DNA of 64,000 nucleotides from Pseudomonadota bacterium (GTDB lineage Bacteria; Pseudomonadota; Alphaproteobacteria; Rhizobiales; Rhizobiaceae): contig JAEXYH010000088.1 in NCBI GenBank assembly GCA_023451735.1, positions 1 to 64,000 on the forward strand. The letters run 5' to 3'. Both the position numbers and the translations under genes were made by a program. A model generated the notes under the pieces. That model did no database searches. It was not told the origin of the DNA and saw nothing but the letters and a program-made list of their open reading frames with translations. Of this stretch, positions 44,618 through 54,084 are shown in pieces (positions within the stretch are counted from its first letter, which is position 1; every line of letters starts with the position of its first letter).

Positions 44618-45211
44618 TAACAACATGTTTATGCCAGCTCAATCATCGTCTTGGCGGCATTTTTTGAGCGCACAAAAACCCGCCGCCCGGCGGTCTGTCA
44701 AAACACGCCCTGCGCTTGATTGTTTCCATCAAACTCGAAAAAGAACCAGCCTCGTTACTTCCGGTCCAGGTTGCCGCCGCAACATGGGTTCATTCATGCG
44801 GTGATGAGCTGATTCGGTCAAGCCGTAGTTCGTAGGAGTTTCTAAACCACAAGATATTGTGGCCGTTGCCTGTGGATAACGGGGAATAAAAAACTGTTAG
44901 GATTCTCAATCGCTTGGCGGCAGAGGCTGAAGCTTGCGTGAGGCTTGCGGATTCCGATTGTGGCATGATCACGGCAGATCGGGCGCTCTGGAATCCCTTT
45001 CTCAACGGGCGTTTTAGCATCTGGCCATACCATATTGAGACATATGGGTAACACGGCCCCCTAAATGCAGAACGGCCCGACATCCTGTGGATGACGGGCC
45101 GGCTCTTGACATCAAAACGGCAGGGCAGGGTATGCATTAGCGCATATCATGCGGCTCGTGGTTGTGAAGGGTTCCGGCCACTCTCTATCGTGTCCGCAAG
45201 CTCTGTAAAGC
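44618..45211. other. Long intergenic region between nrdJ promoter and gpt
   Basis: These 594 bases carry no supported gene; the open frames there have no protein-like features. One exact DnaA-box sequence, TGTGGATAA (TTATCCACA on the other strand), is at 44872-44880, next to the inverted repeat CCACAA-GATA-TTGTGG (44848-44863). A strong hairpin at 45073-45101 is probably the gpt terminator. Confidence 0.45.
45073..45101 (-). terminator. Likely terminator of gpt
   Basis: GGCCCGACATCC (45074-45085) pairs with GGATGACGGGCC (45089-45100) with one mismatch and a three-base loop. It lies about 110 bases after the gpt stop on the minus strand. No long T run follows. Confidence 0.45.
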
Positions 45212-45709
45212 TCAGCCGCGGTGACCCTTGGCGATCGGCTCCTGATAGGTGAAGCCCATGTCCCAGGGGAAGTAGATCCAGGTGTCCTGCGAAACCTCGG
45301 TGACGAAAGTGTCGATCGTCGGCACGCCCGTGGGCTTGGCATAGACGCAGGCGAAATGCGCCTTCGGCATCATCTCGCGCACTTCCTTGGCGGTCTTGCC
45401 GGTATCGGTCAGGTCATCGACCACCAGAATGCCTTCGCCGCCATTTTCCATCAACTCCGGCGAAATGCCCTTGAGCAGCACCGTATCGCCCTGATTGACG
45501 TAATCGTGGCGCGTGGCGATGCAGACCGTGTCGATCAGGCGGATATTCAGTTCACGCGAGATGATCGCCGCAGGCACGAGCCCGCCGCGGGTAATGCAGA
45601 CGATCGCCTTGAATTCCTGACCAAGGTCGGAGAGGCGCCAGGAAAGCGCGCGGGTATCGCGGTGAAATTGGTCCCAGGAAACGGGGAATGCTTTTTCGGG
45701 AAGAGACAT
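45212..45709 (-). CDS. gpt: Xanthine-guanine phosphoribosyltransferase
   Basis: The 165-residue enzyme salvages xanthine and guanine with PRPP to XMP and GMP. The PRPP-binding motif GILVVDDLTDTGKTAKEVRE is at about residues 92-111, and CITRGGLVPAAIISRELNIR and ATRHDYVNQGD (flexible loop) precede it. The end has the base-binding WIYFPWDMGFTYQEPI. It stands alone between two non-coding stretches. Confidence 0.95.
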   Translation of the reverse strand: MSLPEKAFPVSWDQFHRDTRALSWRLSDLGQEFKAIVCITRGGLVPAAIISRELNIRLIDTVCIATRHDYVNQGDTVLLKGISPELMENGGEGILVVDDLTDTGKTAKEVREMMPKAHFACVYAKPTGVPTIDTFVTEVSQDTWIYFPWDMGFTYQEPIAKGHRG

Positions 45710-45873
45710 AGGGTTCTGCCAAGTGCTTAAGAGCTTCGTTGGCTCTCGCTAATAGCGGCAGATGCGGCAGGAAAGCAAGCGGGCCTTGGAGGGGCGATCG
45801 GATATACGGCCAGATATGGCCTCAATCCTTTGCGAAGCGGGTGACGCATAGTGTGTAACGAGGATCATTTTTG

Positions 45874-46467
45874 ATGGACGAATTGGAAAAGGCTGCGCGC
45901 GGATTGCTCTATGACGCGAATTACGATCCGACGGTTCTTGAAAAGCGCAAGGCGGCAAAACGCATCCTGCACCGGCTGAACGCGCTGTCGCCGGATGAGA
46001 ACGCGGAACGTGCCGAACTGATCCGCGGCCTTTTTGGCCGGATCGGCAAGAATTTCGTCTTCGACGGCGCGATCCATTGCGATTACGGTTTCAACATCGA
46101 GATCGGTGACGATTTCTATGCCAACGTCCACCTTGTCATTCTGGATGGCGCAAAGGTCACGATCGGCAACAATGTCTTCATCGCCCCGAATGTCGGCATC
46201 TACACCGCCGGCCATCCGCTGGATCCCGAACGTCGCAATGCAGGCCTCGAATATGCCCTGCCGATCACCATCGGCAACAATGTATGGATCGGCGGCGGTG
46301 TCTCGATCATGCCGGGGGTGACGATCGGCGACGGCGCGGTGATCGGCGGCGGAGCTGTGGTCACAAAGGATATCCCGCCCAATGTGGTTGCCGCCGGAAG
46401 CCCGGCCCGCGTGATCCGTGAGATCACCGCGGAAGATGGAACGCGCGAAAGCTTTGGCCGAAGGTAG
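45874..46467 (+). CDS. Sugar O-acetyltransferase of the Maa/NodL type
   Basis: ATG 45874 gives 197 residues. The N-terminal helices carry the Mac motif LLYDANYDPTVLEKRKAAKR, followed by a left-handed hexapeptide-repeat helix (IGKNFVFDGAIHCDYGFNIE, VTIGNNVFIAPNVGIYTAGH with the catalytic His). Acetyl-CoA is the donor; maltose, glucose or Nod-factor sugars are the known acceptors in the family. No nod genes lie nearby, so the housekeeping maltose type is more likely. Confidence 0.88.
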   Translation: MDELEKAARGLLYDANYDPTVLEKRKAAKRILHRLNALSPDENAERAELIRGLFGRIGKNFVFDGAIHCDYGFNIEIGDDFYANVHLVILDGAKVTIGNNVFIAPNVGIYTAGHPLDPERRNAGLEYALPITIGNNVWIGGGVSIMPGVTIGDGAVIGGGAVVTKDIPPNVVAAGSPARVIREITAEDGTRESFGRR

Positions 46468-46518
46468 TCATCTTAGGACAGGATCAGCGGCAGCAAATGA
46501 GCTGCTGTCGCGTCATTT

Positions 46519-47358
46519 TTAACGCGACAGCAGCGTCAGCGCCGTCATCGAATCGAGCAGGCTGCGTGTCACTCCGCCGAAGAACATTTCCCACCAGCGC
46601 GAATGCCCGTAGCCGCCCATCACGAGAAGATCGATGCTTCTGTCGGCAAGACGGTTTTCGATCGCTGTAGCCGGCGAGGCGCCGCCGCTGTCCTGCGTCG
46701 TCAAGGTCACGTCGATGCCGTGGCGCGCGAGCGTCGCGGCAAGCTCAGCACCGGCAAACTCCCGATCCCTGTCGCCACGGTCCGGCGGATCGATCACCAG
46801 CACCTCGACAGATGAGGCTTGCTTCAGCAGCGGCAGCGCATCGAATGTGGCACGCGCCGCCTCGCGCGAACCGTTCCAGGCGATCAGCACCCGCTCGATC
46901 GGCTTCGGCTGCTTCAGTGTGTAAGGCACGAGCAGCATCGGCCGGCCGCTTTCGAACAGGAATGTTTCCAGATCGGCGCGGTGATCGGCTTGGGAAGGGC
47001 TGCTCTGGTTGGCGACGATCAGGTCCGCCGTCCGGGCAATTTCCTGCACGGAACTCGATGCATAACCGGCCGCCAGCATGTAGCTGCGCCATTCGGCCGA
47101 AAGTCCCTCGCGCGTGGTCTTCTGGCGAAAGATCTGCTCGATCGCCTGCGTTTCCTTCTGTGCGCTTTCCTGCAGGATCTCGATCGCAGTGGGATCGGGA
47201 ATTTCCATCGGCGCAATCAGTGGCACGGCAGACAGCGTCTCGGTATGAACCCCAACGAGGTGCGCGGAAAACTGCTCGGCGATCGCGACGGCGAAATCGG
47301 TGATCTGCGTTGCGTTCCGCTGCGTGTCGAGAACGGCAAGAACCGTCTTGTAGGACAT
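46519..47358 (-). CDS. Universal stress protein, two-domain
   Basis: With GAGGAG six bases ahead, ATG 47358 (MSYKTVLAVLDTQRNATQIT) is preferred over 47364. The 279-residue protein has two UspA folds: residues about 1-145, and 150-279 with ERVLIAWNGSREAARATFDA and the nucleotide-loop MGGYGHSRWWEMFFGGVTRS, which fits the G2xG9G(S/T) ATP motif. Such proteins help survival under starvation and oxidative stress. Confidence 0.9.
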   Translation of the reverse strand: MSYKTVLAVLDTQRNATQITDFAVAIAEQFSAHLVGVHTETLSAVPLIAPMEIPDPTAIEILQESAQKETQAIEQIFRQKTTREGLSAEWRSYMLAAGYASSSVQEIARTADLIVANQSSPSQADHRADLETFLFESGRPMLLVPYTLKQPKPIERVLIAWNGSREAARATFDALPLLKQASSVEVLVIDPPDRGDRDREFAGAELAATLARHGIDVTLTTQDSGGASPATAIENRLADRSIDLLVMGGYGHSRWWEMFFGGVTRSLLDSMTALTLLSR

Positions 47359-47447
47359 GGACATCTCCTCATGGCCGGCTTCGTTTCGAGCCTGTCTTCA
47401 ATAAGTTGGTGCCTTAGCTGCGCGGGTCAACGCCCGCCGCCCGCGTA

Positions 47448-48233
47448 TCATGCGTCCGCGGTCGGATTCGCCGAAATTCCCTTGCGATCGAGGCCGGCAA
47501 TCATCGCCGAAACGGCGTCTGCCGCCGCATCCATCGGCTGCTTTTCCCGCGCGCGCACGACGATTTCGGTTGAAAACTTCTTTCCGTCGAAGCGCGGATA
47601 GGAGCCGATGCTGGTATCCGGATGCGCCTTTTGGATATCGGCGAGCAATGTGCCGATGTCACCCTCGCCATAGGGGCATGAGACCGCGCGCGACAGCATC
47701 TTGGCTCCGCTGCGCAGGGTCGGAAGAACATTGTCGACCATCGCCTGAAAAACCTGCGGCACGCCGGCCATCACATGGACATTGCCGATGATGAAGCCCG
47801 GCGCGGTGGAAACGGGATTGGCAATGTGTTTGGCACCTTGTGGCATCCGCGCCATGCGCTGGCGGGCAGGGGTGAATTCCATCTCCCGCCGCTTGTACAT
47901 GTCGCCAAGCAAGGTCATGGCCTCGGGTTCGTAAATGCATTCGACGCCGAAAGCCCTGGAAACCGCATCCGCCGTGATGTCGTCATGGGTCGGGCCGATT
48001 CCGCCGGACGTAAAGACATAATCGTATCGCGCTCTCAGCGTATTCAGCGCCTCGACGATCGCGTCCTCCTCGTCGGCGACGATGCGCACTTCCTTGAGAT
48101 CGATTGCCGACAGCGTCAGCATATCGGCCAGATGTCCGATATTCTTGTCCTTGGTACGCCCCGAAAGAAGCTCGTCGCCGATGGCGAGCATAGCTGCTGT
48201 GACGATGATGGGAGAGGCGTGTTGACTGGTCAT
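47448..48233 (-). CDS. CinA-like molybdopterin-binding domain protein
   Basis: The 261-residue protein is the N-terminal (MoCF-type) part of CinA only: TAAMLAIGDELLSGRTKDKN at the start, YDYVFTSGGIGPTHDDITAD near 69-88 and NVHVMAGVPQVFQAMVDN near 152. The amidase domain of longer CinA proteins is missing, as in most rhizobial copies. In the family this domain acts as a nucleotide pyrophosphatase on ADP-ribose or FAD; that role is not proven here. Confidence 0.88.
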   Translation of the reverse strand: MTSQHASPIIVTAAMLAIGDELLSGRTKDKNIGHLADMLTLSAIDLKEVRIVADEEDAIVEALNTLRARYDYVFTSGGIGPTHDDITADAVSRAFGVECIYEPEAMTLLGDMYKRREMEFTPARQRMARMPQGAKHIANPVSTAPGFIIGNVHVMAGVPQVFQAMVDNVLPTLRSGAKMLSRAVSCPYGEGDIGTLLADIQKAHPDTSIGSYPRFDGKKFSTEIVVRAREKQPMDAAADAVSAMIAGLDRKGISANPTADA

Positions 48234-48528
48234 TGCTGTCTCGCTTTTTTCGATTTGACGACGTTAGTCCGCCTGACGCGGAATGCAATGAGGTGTCGGT
48301 GAGTTGATAAGACGCAATTTGAAGAAGATAAATCATCGTCGTTCGAAAATAGTAGACAGTCCGTCGCGACCACATTGGCTGGCAAGGAATGCCGATGTCC
48401 GGTAGCTTTCCGCCACACGAGTGTAACAGGGTGGGTCGATGATCCTGGACTTCTTGAAAAATCTCCTCGTCGGCGCACCTTCAGTAAGCTTTGAACCCGC
48501 GTCCATACCCGCAAAGGAAATGCAGAAA
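48234..48528. other. Divergent intergenic region, CinA-like gene and wrbA
   Basis: The region separates divergent genes, so it should hold promoters for both. An open frame from 48439 joins wrbA in frame, but the added 30 residues do not resemble the family. No clear -35/-10 pair or operator was recognised. Confidence 0.35.
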
Positions 48529-49128
48529 ATGACGAAAGTTCTGGTTCTCTATTATTCCTCCTATGGCCATATCGAGACGATGGCTTATGCGGTCGCCGAG
48601 GGCGCGAAATCCACCGGTGCCGAAGTCACCGTGAAACGCGTTCCGGAACTGGTACCCGAAGAGGTTGCCAAGTCCTCCCACTTCAAGCTCGATCAGGCAG
48701 CCCCGATCGCGACCCCGGCCGAACTCGATCAGTATGATGCAATCATCGTCGGTTCCGGCACGCGTTTCGGCACGGTCACCTCGCAGATGCGCAATTTCTG
48801 GGATCAGACGGGCGGCCTGTGGGCAGGCGGCAAGCTGGTCGGCAAGGTCGGCTCGGTCTTCACCTCGTCCGCCACCCAGCACGGCGGCCAGGAATCCACC
48901 ATCCTCGGCTTCATCCCGACCCTGCTGCATCATGGCATGGCTGTCGTCGGCCTTCCTTATGCCTTCCAGGGCCAGATGGGCGTGGAAGCGGTCAAGGGTG
49001 GCTCGCCCTACGGCGCTTCGACCATCACCGACGGCGACGGCTCCCGCCAGCCTTCCGAAGTCGAACTGGAAGCAGCAAAATATCAGGGCGCGCACGTTGC
49101 CAAGATCGCTGCGAAGCTTTCGGCGTAA
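48529..49128 (+). CDS. wrbA: NAD(P)H:quinone oxidoreductase WrbA
   Basis: ATG 48529 (MTKVLVLYYSSYGHIETMAY) after AAAGGAA gives 199 residues, the WrbA length. The flavodoxin fold binds FMN through YYSSYGHIETMA and SGTRFGTVTSQMRNFWDQTG near 78. TSSATQHGGQESTI and the loop SPYGASTITDGDGSRQPSE are WrbA marks. It reduces quinones by two electrons, limiting semiquinone and superoxide stress. Confidence 0.95.
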   Translation: MTKVLVLYYSSYGHIETMAYAVAEGAKSTGAEVTVKRVPELVPEEVAKSSHFKLDQAAPIATPAELDQYDAIIVGSGTRFGTVTSQMRNFWDQTGGLWAGGKLVGKVGSVFTSSATQHGGQESTILGFIPTLLHHGMAVVGLPYAFQGQMGVEAVKGGSPYGASTITDGDGSRQPSEVELEAAKYQGAHVAKIAAKLSA

Positions 49129-49284
49129 GCTGGATATTTGATATCTCGAAAGGTGCGCTCTCGCAGTGTGCCTTTCGAACTTTCGTTCTCTTGCGCATGC
49201 CATGACGAATCGAACGAAAGAAGTTAAGACCGGGAAACGATATCAACTGGGGTAATCGGTTTGAGGTGTTTCGGTCTTTTCGAC

Positions 49285-50106
49285 ATGGACAAAAAGATCC
49301 AGCTTCTCGATGTGGGGGCCTCGGCAATTGCCGAAGTGCCTGTCTACAAGAAGCTGATGGATCTTGGGCTCGCGCATTTGAATGCTTTCGAGGGTGACGA
49401 ACGTCAGATCGACGCGATCAAGGCGGCGTATTCGCCCAACGTTTCAATATTCAATCACTTCCTTTTTGACGGGAGCATGCAGAAAGTCCATCTGGCTGCG
49501 CCGGAAAGTGGCATGAGCTCGCTTCTGAAGCCCGATGCGGCCGCCCTGAATTTCTTCAATGGCTTTCCGCAGTTTGGGAACATCCTTTCTGTCGAGGACG
49601 TCCAGACGACGCGATTGGACGATGTTCCGGAATTCCCGGATATCGATTTCGTCAAGATGGATATTCAGGGCGCCGAGCTGACAGTTCTTCAGAATGCGAC
49701 GGACAGGCTCAGGAACTGCGTTGCCATCCAGTTGGAAATATCCTTCGTTTGCCTATACGAGAAGCAGCCCGCTTTCGGAGAAGTCGACGTGTGGATGAGA
49801 AGCCAGGGCTTCCTTCCTCATTCTTTTCTCGACGTGAAGAGATGGTCGATTGCCCCAACCATTTTTAACGGAAATTTCCGCGTTCCGGGCAACCAGCTGC
49901 TCGAAGCGGATATTGTTTACATTCGTAATCCGCTGGACCCCGGCCGGCTGGATGTCGAGCACCTCAAAAAGCTCGCGGTCATCTCACATTATTGCATGAA
50001 GAGCTACGACCTCTGCATATTCGCATTGATCGAACTTGAGCGCAGAGGCGTGCTGCAGGCGGGCGAGCATAAACTCTACATGGACAATATCGGTTCCTTC
50101 GGCTGA
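49285..50106 (+). CDS. FkbM-family methyltransferase
   Basis: The 273-residue protein from ATG 49285 starts at the SAM-binding strand KKIQLLDVGASAIAEVPVYK; an in-frame TTG at 49261 with GGGG ahead is possible. The family motif DFVKMDIQGAELTVLQNATD near 128 and the earlier AFEGDERQIDAIKAAY are FkbM-like. It probably O-methylates a sugar or small metabolite; the substrate is unknown. Base composition is a little lower in GC than its neighbours, as is common for FkbM genes in surface-sugar islands. Confidence 0.85.
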   Translation: MDKKIQLLDVGASAIAEVPVYKKLMDLGLAHLNAFEGDERQIDAIKAAYSPNVSIFNHFLFDGSMQKVHLAAPESGMSSLLKPDAAALNFFNGFPQFGNILSVEDVQTTRLDDVPEFPDIDFVKMDIQGAELTVLQNATDRLRNCVAIQLEISFVCLYEKQPAFGEVDVWMRSQGFLPHSFLDVKRWSIAPTIFNGNFRVPGNQLLEADIVYIRNPLDPGRLDVEHLKKLAVISHYCMKSYDLCIFALIELERRGVLQAGEHKLYMDNIGSFG

Positions 50107-50323
50107 AGGCCGAGCCTCGTAACAGGCACCTCACCGTTTTTACGGTGAGGTCGCTTCAGCCCGCATCCTATCGTTCGGCAAGCTCGCTTATATCCCGTCA
50201 CGAATGCTTCCCGAAGCAACTGGGTACGAGCATAGCGCGGACACGCAGCAGCGATTTTTCCTGGCTAAGCCGTAAAGAACGTCAGTCATCGAGAATATAT
50301 ATGTCGCTGGAACCTGTCCACAT
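50107..50323. other. Gap between the FkbM gene and tRNA-Leu
   Basis: No gene is supported. CCTCACCG (about 50131-50138) pairs with CGGTGAGG (50144-50151) over a short T-rich loop, soon after the FkbM stop, and may end that transcript. Confidence 0.4.
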
Positions 50324-50408
50324 TGGTGCGGACGGCGGGGATCGAACCCGCATGACCGAGGTCGAGGGATTTTAAGTCCCTTGCGTCTACCAGTTTCGCC
50401 ACGTCCGC
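50324..50408 (-). tRNA. tRNA-Leu (anticodon UAA)
   Basis: On the minus strand the acceptor arms GCGGACG and CGTCCGC pair, the anticodon stem-loop reads AGGGA-CTTAAAA-TCCCT with anticodon TAA, and a variable arm precedes the T-loop GGTTCGATCC. The length of 85 bases includes an encoded CCA end (50324-50326). It decodes UUA, a rare codon in this GC-rich genome. Confidence 0.95.
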
Positions 50409-50598
50409 ATGATGTTGCTTTTCAGGTAGATAGACGATTCCGTCAAGCTCACCTTTGCAAAACATATCGCGGAGTTGGCGCCATCGGCGATTTTGCTTCG
50501 CGCCTGTCCCACGGAAAACCGGGAAAATCATCGAATTGCAAAAAAAAAGAGGCCGGCACTCTGCGCCAGCCTCGAAGAATCACGACCTTCGGTCTTCG

Positions 50599-51033
50599 TT
50601 AGTCGAGAAGGTCCGCAGGAACCTTGCCGCCGTTCTCCGACAGCTTTTTCATCAGCGCCTTGTGCAGCCACATGTTCATCTTGGCCGAATCCCCCGTGTC
50701 GCCGGTATAGCCTAGTTCGTCCGCAAGTTCTTTGCGTTCGGCAAGGCTGGCATCCATGCCGAGCGCCTTCATCAGGTCGACGATCGAGTGGCGCCAGTCG
50801 AGTTTCTGGCCACTCTTCTTCACTGCCGCGTCGAGGATCGGGGCGACATCGACCGGTGTTCCCGCCGGCTGGCTGACAGCGGGGGTGGGGGTCGAGGTGG
50901 CTGTGGGCGCCGGTGTGGAAGGCGCAGCGGAGGCGGACGGTGACGGCTGTGAAGCCGGAGGAGGCGTGGGATTTTCCGCCGCGGCCGCCGGATGGCCGAA
51001 AATCGCATTCTTGATCTTGCTGAAGATGCTCAT
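50599..51033 (-). CDS. DUF3597 domain protein
   Basis: The 144-residue protein starts MSIFSKIKNAIFGHPAAAAE, followed by a Pro/Ala/Ser/Thr linker (about 20-60). The C-terminal domain (DVAPILDAAVKKSGQKLDWR, then SIVDLMKALGMDASLAERKE and LGYTGDTGDSAKMNMWLHKA) is DUF3597. It is small and probably cytoplasmic; function unknown. GAGAGG lies ahead of the ATG. Confidence 0.85.
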   Translation of the reverse strand: MSIFSKIKNAIFGHPAAAAENPTPPPASQPSPSASAAPSTPAPTATSTPTPAVSQPAGTPVDVAPILDAAVKKSGQKLDWRHSIVDLMKALGMDASLAERKELADELGYTGDTGDSAKMNMWLHKALMKKLSENGGKVPADLLD

Positions 51034-51208
51034 GAGGGTCCTCTCCTCTGGGTTAAACAGAAAGAGGAATTAGGGCGGTCCATACGTGAGGAAATGGTCT
51101 GCATTTTAAGAAATGCGCATAAATATCCCGAGCCTGGTTTGGGTTGTGCCGGTTGACGCGGCGGGAGCAAATTCTATCTCCGTCCCTCCACGAGGGAGGA
51201 AAGTCTTT

Positions 51209-52108
51209 ATGGTCAGGAAGTTATTGTTTCTTCTGCTGGTTCTGTTTGCCGGCTCGGCGGCGCATGCGGAGGGCACAGTCAAGGAGGGCCAGTTCATGGC
51301 CAGCCGTATCCTCGGAAAAAACGTCGAGTTCACGCTTTACCTGCCCCCCGGTTACGGCCGCGACGAAAGGCGTTATCCGGTCATTTACCTGATGCATGGC
51401 GGCGGTGATGGCCAGAATCAGGACTGGTATCGTTTCGGCAACGCCAATCTCGTCTTTGACAGGCTGATCGAAAGCGGCGAAGTGCCGCCCTTCATCGCCG
51501 TCACACCGGAAGGGCGCCGCGACGAAGACAACAAGTTCAACACCTACTACATGAACGATGCAGACGGCCAGTATCCGTGGCAGGACATGTTCGTGAAGGA
51601 ATTCGTGCCCCATGTGGAAAAGACCTTCCCCGTCATTCCCGGCAAGAAGTCCCGCGGCATTCTGGGTCTTTCGATGGGTGGTTATGCGGCGATCGCCTTC
51701 TCCCTGAAATATCCCGACCTTTTCGCCGGTGCCGCAGCCTTGAGCGCGGCTTTCCGCACCGACCAGCAGATCGTCGACATGGACCAGTCCGGCTATGATC
51801 GCCGCTACGGCAAGGCATGGGGTGTTGGACTGACCGGTCGTGATCGCCTCAATCAGCCTTATTACGCCAACAGCGTGCTCGATCTGGTCGACAAGACGTC
51901 GGCGGAGCAGATCAAGAAGACCGAGCTTTATATAGACTGCGGCTCTTATGACGACTTCTTCGTCGGTAATGCCGAACTGACCCTCAAACTGCAGAAGCTC
52001 GAAGTGCCGCATCGTTTCATGGCCCGAGAAGGCGGTCATGACTGGACCTACTGGCGCACCGGCCTGCCTCAGGCGACCGTCTTTCTCGGCAGGGTTTTTC
52101 AACAGTAA
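51209..52108 (+). CDS. Exported esterase D/PF00756-type alpha/beta-hydrolase
   Basis: ATG 51209 after GAGGGAGGAAA gives 299 residues and a signal peptide (MVRKLLFLLLVLFAGSAAHA). The hydrolase has nucleophile RGILGLSMGGYAAIAFSLKY (Ser near 153), DCGSYDDFFVGN (acid near 250) and REGGHDWTYW (His near 274). It resembles S-formylglutathione hydrolase and periplasmic esterases, and probably cuts acyl esters outside the cytoplasm. The longer reading from 51113 lacks the signal start. Confidence 0.85.
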   Translation: MVRKLLFLLLVLFAGSAAHAEGTVKEGQFMASRILGKNVEFTLYLPPGYGRDERRYPVIYLMHGGGDGQNQDWYRFGNANLVFDRLIESGEVPPFIAVTPEGRRDEDNKFNTYYMNDADGQYPWQDMFVKEFVPHVEKTFPVIPGKKSRGILGLSMGGYAAIAFSLKYPDLFAGAAALSAAFRTDQQIVDMDQSGYDRRYGKAWGVGLTGRDRLNQPYYANSVLDLVDKTSAEQIKKTELYIDCGSYDDFFVGNAELTLKLQKLEVPHRFMAREGGHDWTYWRTGLPQATVFLGRVFQQ

Positions 52109-52253
52109 GGACCCGCCATCGACATTCCATGGTGCCTGCCGACTGTGCTCGAGCGAGAACGGAGAACGGAAAGGCGACAAAACGGACTTGGTCTTCCTCC
52201 GCCTGCTGTGGCATAGCGGGGGAAATCTTGATGATCCGTGGATGGTTTAAGTG

Positions 52254-53501
52254 ATGAAGACAGGTGTGGACGATGCCAAGGCGGCGATGCGGACGATCTT
52301 TCCGGAGACGCCGCTCCAGTTGAACGAGCATCTGAGCCGCCGTTACGGCGCAGATATCTGGTTGAAACGCGAGGACCTCTCGCCGGTCCGGTCCTACAAG
52401 ATTCGGGGTGCCTTCAATTTTCTGCGCAAGGCGATCGTAGCCGGTGCAAACGGCAAGACCTTCGTCTGCGCCTCCGCCGGCAATCACGCGCAAGGCTTCG
52501 CCTTCGTCTGCCGTCATTTCGAAGTGCCGGGCGTGGTCTTCATGCCGGTTACGACACCGCAGCAGAAGATCGACAAAACCCGCACCTTCGGCGGTGAATT
52601 CATCACCATCAAGCTGATCGGCGATATTTTCGATCAATGCTATGCGGCGGCGCGCGCCCATGTGGAGGAAATCGGCGGCATGATGGTGCCGCCTTTCGAC
52701 GACCTCGACATCATCGAAGGGCAGGCGACCGTTGCCGCTGAAATCCAGATGCAACTGCCCGATGGCGTGCGCCCGGACATGGTCATTCTCCCGGTCGGCG
52801 GCGGCGGCCTTGCCTCCGGCGTCACCGGTTATCTGAAGGATGTCGTGCCCGCCGAAGGCTTCCTCTTCACCGAGCCGACCGGTGCCCCGAGCCTGAAGAA
52901 AAGTCTCGAAGCCGGATCGCCGGTAACACTTACGAAGGTCGATAATTTCGTCGACGGTGCAGCGGTCGCGCGTATCGGCGATCTCAATTTCGAGGCGCTC
53001 AAAGGCTTCTCTTCGACCCAGGTCACGCTGGTTCCCGAAAACGCGATCTGCGTCACGATGACCGACATGCTGAATGTCGAGGGCGTCGTGCTTGAGCCGG
53101 CAGGCGGCCTGTCGATCACGGCCCTGTCGCTTCTTGCGCCCGAACGGATCGCCGGCAAGACCATCGTCTGCGTCGTCTCTGGCGGCAATTTCGATTTCGA
53201 GCGCCTGCCGGATGTGAAGGAACGGGCCATGCGCTATGCGGGCCTGAAGAAATACTTCATTCTGCGTCTGCCCCAGCGCCCTGGCGCTTTGCGCGATTTC
53301 CTCAACCTGCTTGGTCCGGATGACGATATTGCCCGGTTTGAATACCTGAAGAAATCGGCCCGCAATTTTGGTTCGATCCTGATCGGCATCGAAACGAAGG
53401 CGCCGGAAAATTTCGCCGGTCTTCACGAACGTTTCGAAGGCGCCGGGCTTGGTTACGAGGACATCACCGAAAACGAGATTCTTGCCAACCTGATTATCTG
53501 A
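52254..53501 (+). CDS. ilvA: Threonine ammonia-lyase (biosynthetic type)
   Basis: The 415-residue PLP enzyme deaminates threonine to 2-oxobutyrate for isoleucine. The PLP lysine is in SPVRSYKIRGAFNFLRKAI (near 45), the phosphate loop is PVGGGGLASGV, and CVVSGGNFDFERLP is the C-terminal PLP-site strand. Residues about 330-415 (RLPQRPGALRDFLNLLGPDD) form one ACT-like regulatory domain, so it is the short, single-domain form. ATG 52254 is used; GTG 52251 is adjacent. Confidence 0.9.
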   Translation: MKTGVDDAKAAMRTIFPETPLQLNEHLSRRYGADIWLKREDLSPVRSYKIRGAFNFLRKAIVAGANGKTFVCASAGNHAQGFAFVCRHFEVPGVVFMPVTTPQQKIDKTRTFGGEFITIKLIGDIFDQCYAAARAHVEEIGGMMVPPFDDLDIIEGQATVAAEIQMQLPDGVRPDMVILPVGGGGLASGVTGYLKDVVPAEGFLFTEPTGAPSLKKSLEAGSPVTLTKVDNFVDGAAVARIGDLNFEALKGFSSTQVTLVPENAICVTMTDMLNVEGVVLEPAGGLSITALSLLAPERIAGKTIVCVVSGGNFDFERLPDVKERAMRYAGLKKYFILRLPQRPGALRDFLNLLGPDDDIARFEYLKKSARNFGSILIGIETKAPENFAGLHERFEGAGLGYEDITENEILANLII

Positions 53502-53654
53502 TGTGGCAGGCGGATGCCGGCTGGCGATCACAGGTCGTCGGCCGGCCAGACGCAGAGACGCCCTCCATCGATGTGATGTTTTGTCATGTTGGATTGTGAC
53601 TTTTTGGCCGGGAGGCCGCTTCCGGCCCGCAGATACTTATGCTAGGCAAAAATC

Positions 53655-53975
53655 ATGGCATCATTTTTCTCTTCTCTTCTGTCCGCCTTCTCAGGCAAGG
53701 ATAAGCCGGCAAAGGCCGCAAAAGGCGCTGAGCCCGTTCCTTACAAGGATTGCTTGATCTATCCGGCGCCAATCGCCGAGGGCGGTCAGTACCGTCTTGC
53801 TGGAAGGATCGAGAAGCAGGTGGACGGTGAGACGCTTGTTCGCCACATTATCAGGGCCGACATGTTCTCCTCGATGGACGATGCCGTGACCTTTACCGTC
53901 CGCAAGGCGGAACAGATCATCGACCAGAATGGCCCGTCGCTTTTCTCCGGTGGCGAAAAGTCCCGGTCGGCCTGA
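53655..53975 (+). CDS. HlyU-family regulator
   Basis: The 106-residue protein has the HlyU pattern: an N-terminal helix with FFSSLLSAFSGKDKP, then VPYKDCLIYPAPIAEGGQYR and LAGRIEKQVDGETLVRHIIR. The Vibrio member is a winged-helix activator of haemolysin; rhizobial members are short and their role is unclear. It lies just upstream of the ammonium-sensor/c-di-GMP gene but is a separate unit (109-base gap). Confidence 0.8.
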   Translation: MASFFSSLLSAFSGKDKPAKAAKGAEPVPYKDCLIYPAPIAEGGQYRLAGRIEKQVDGETLVRHIIRADMFSSMDDAVTFTVRKAEQIIDQNGPSLFSGGEKSRSA

Positions 53976-54084
53976 TCAAGTCCTGTTCAACCATCGGTGA
54001 TCAGGGCGCTGGTGATACACACCCAATATTAAAACCTGGCATCTAGGCTGTCTGGACATTTGTCAGTTTTCCAGCGGCTTTTCG

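Noticed and set aside
44790..45137. 115-codon open frame on the minus strand downstream of gpt
   Set aside because: It has no start context, no family features and runs through the gpt terminator hairpin; treated as chance.
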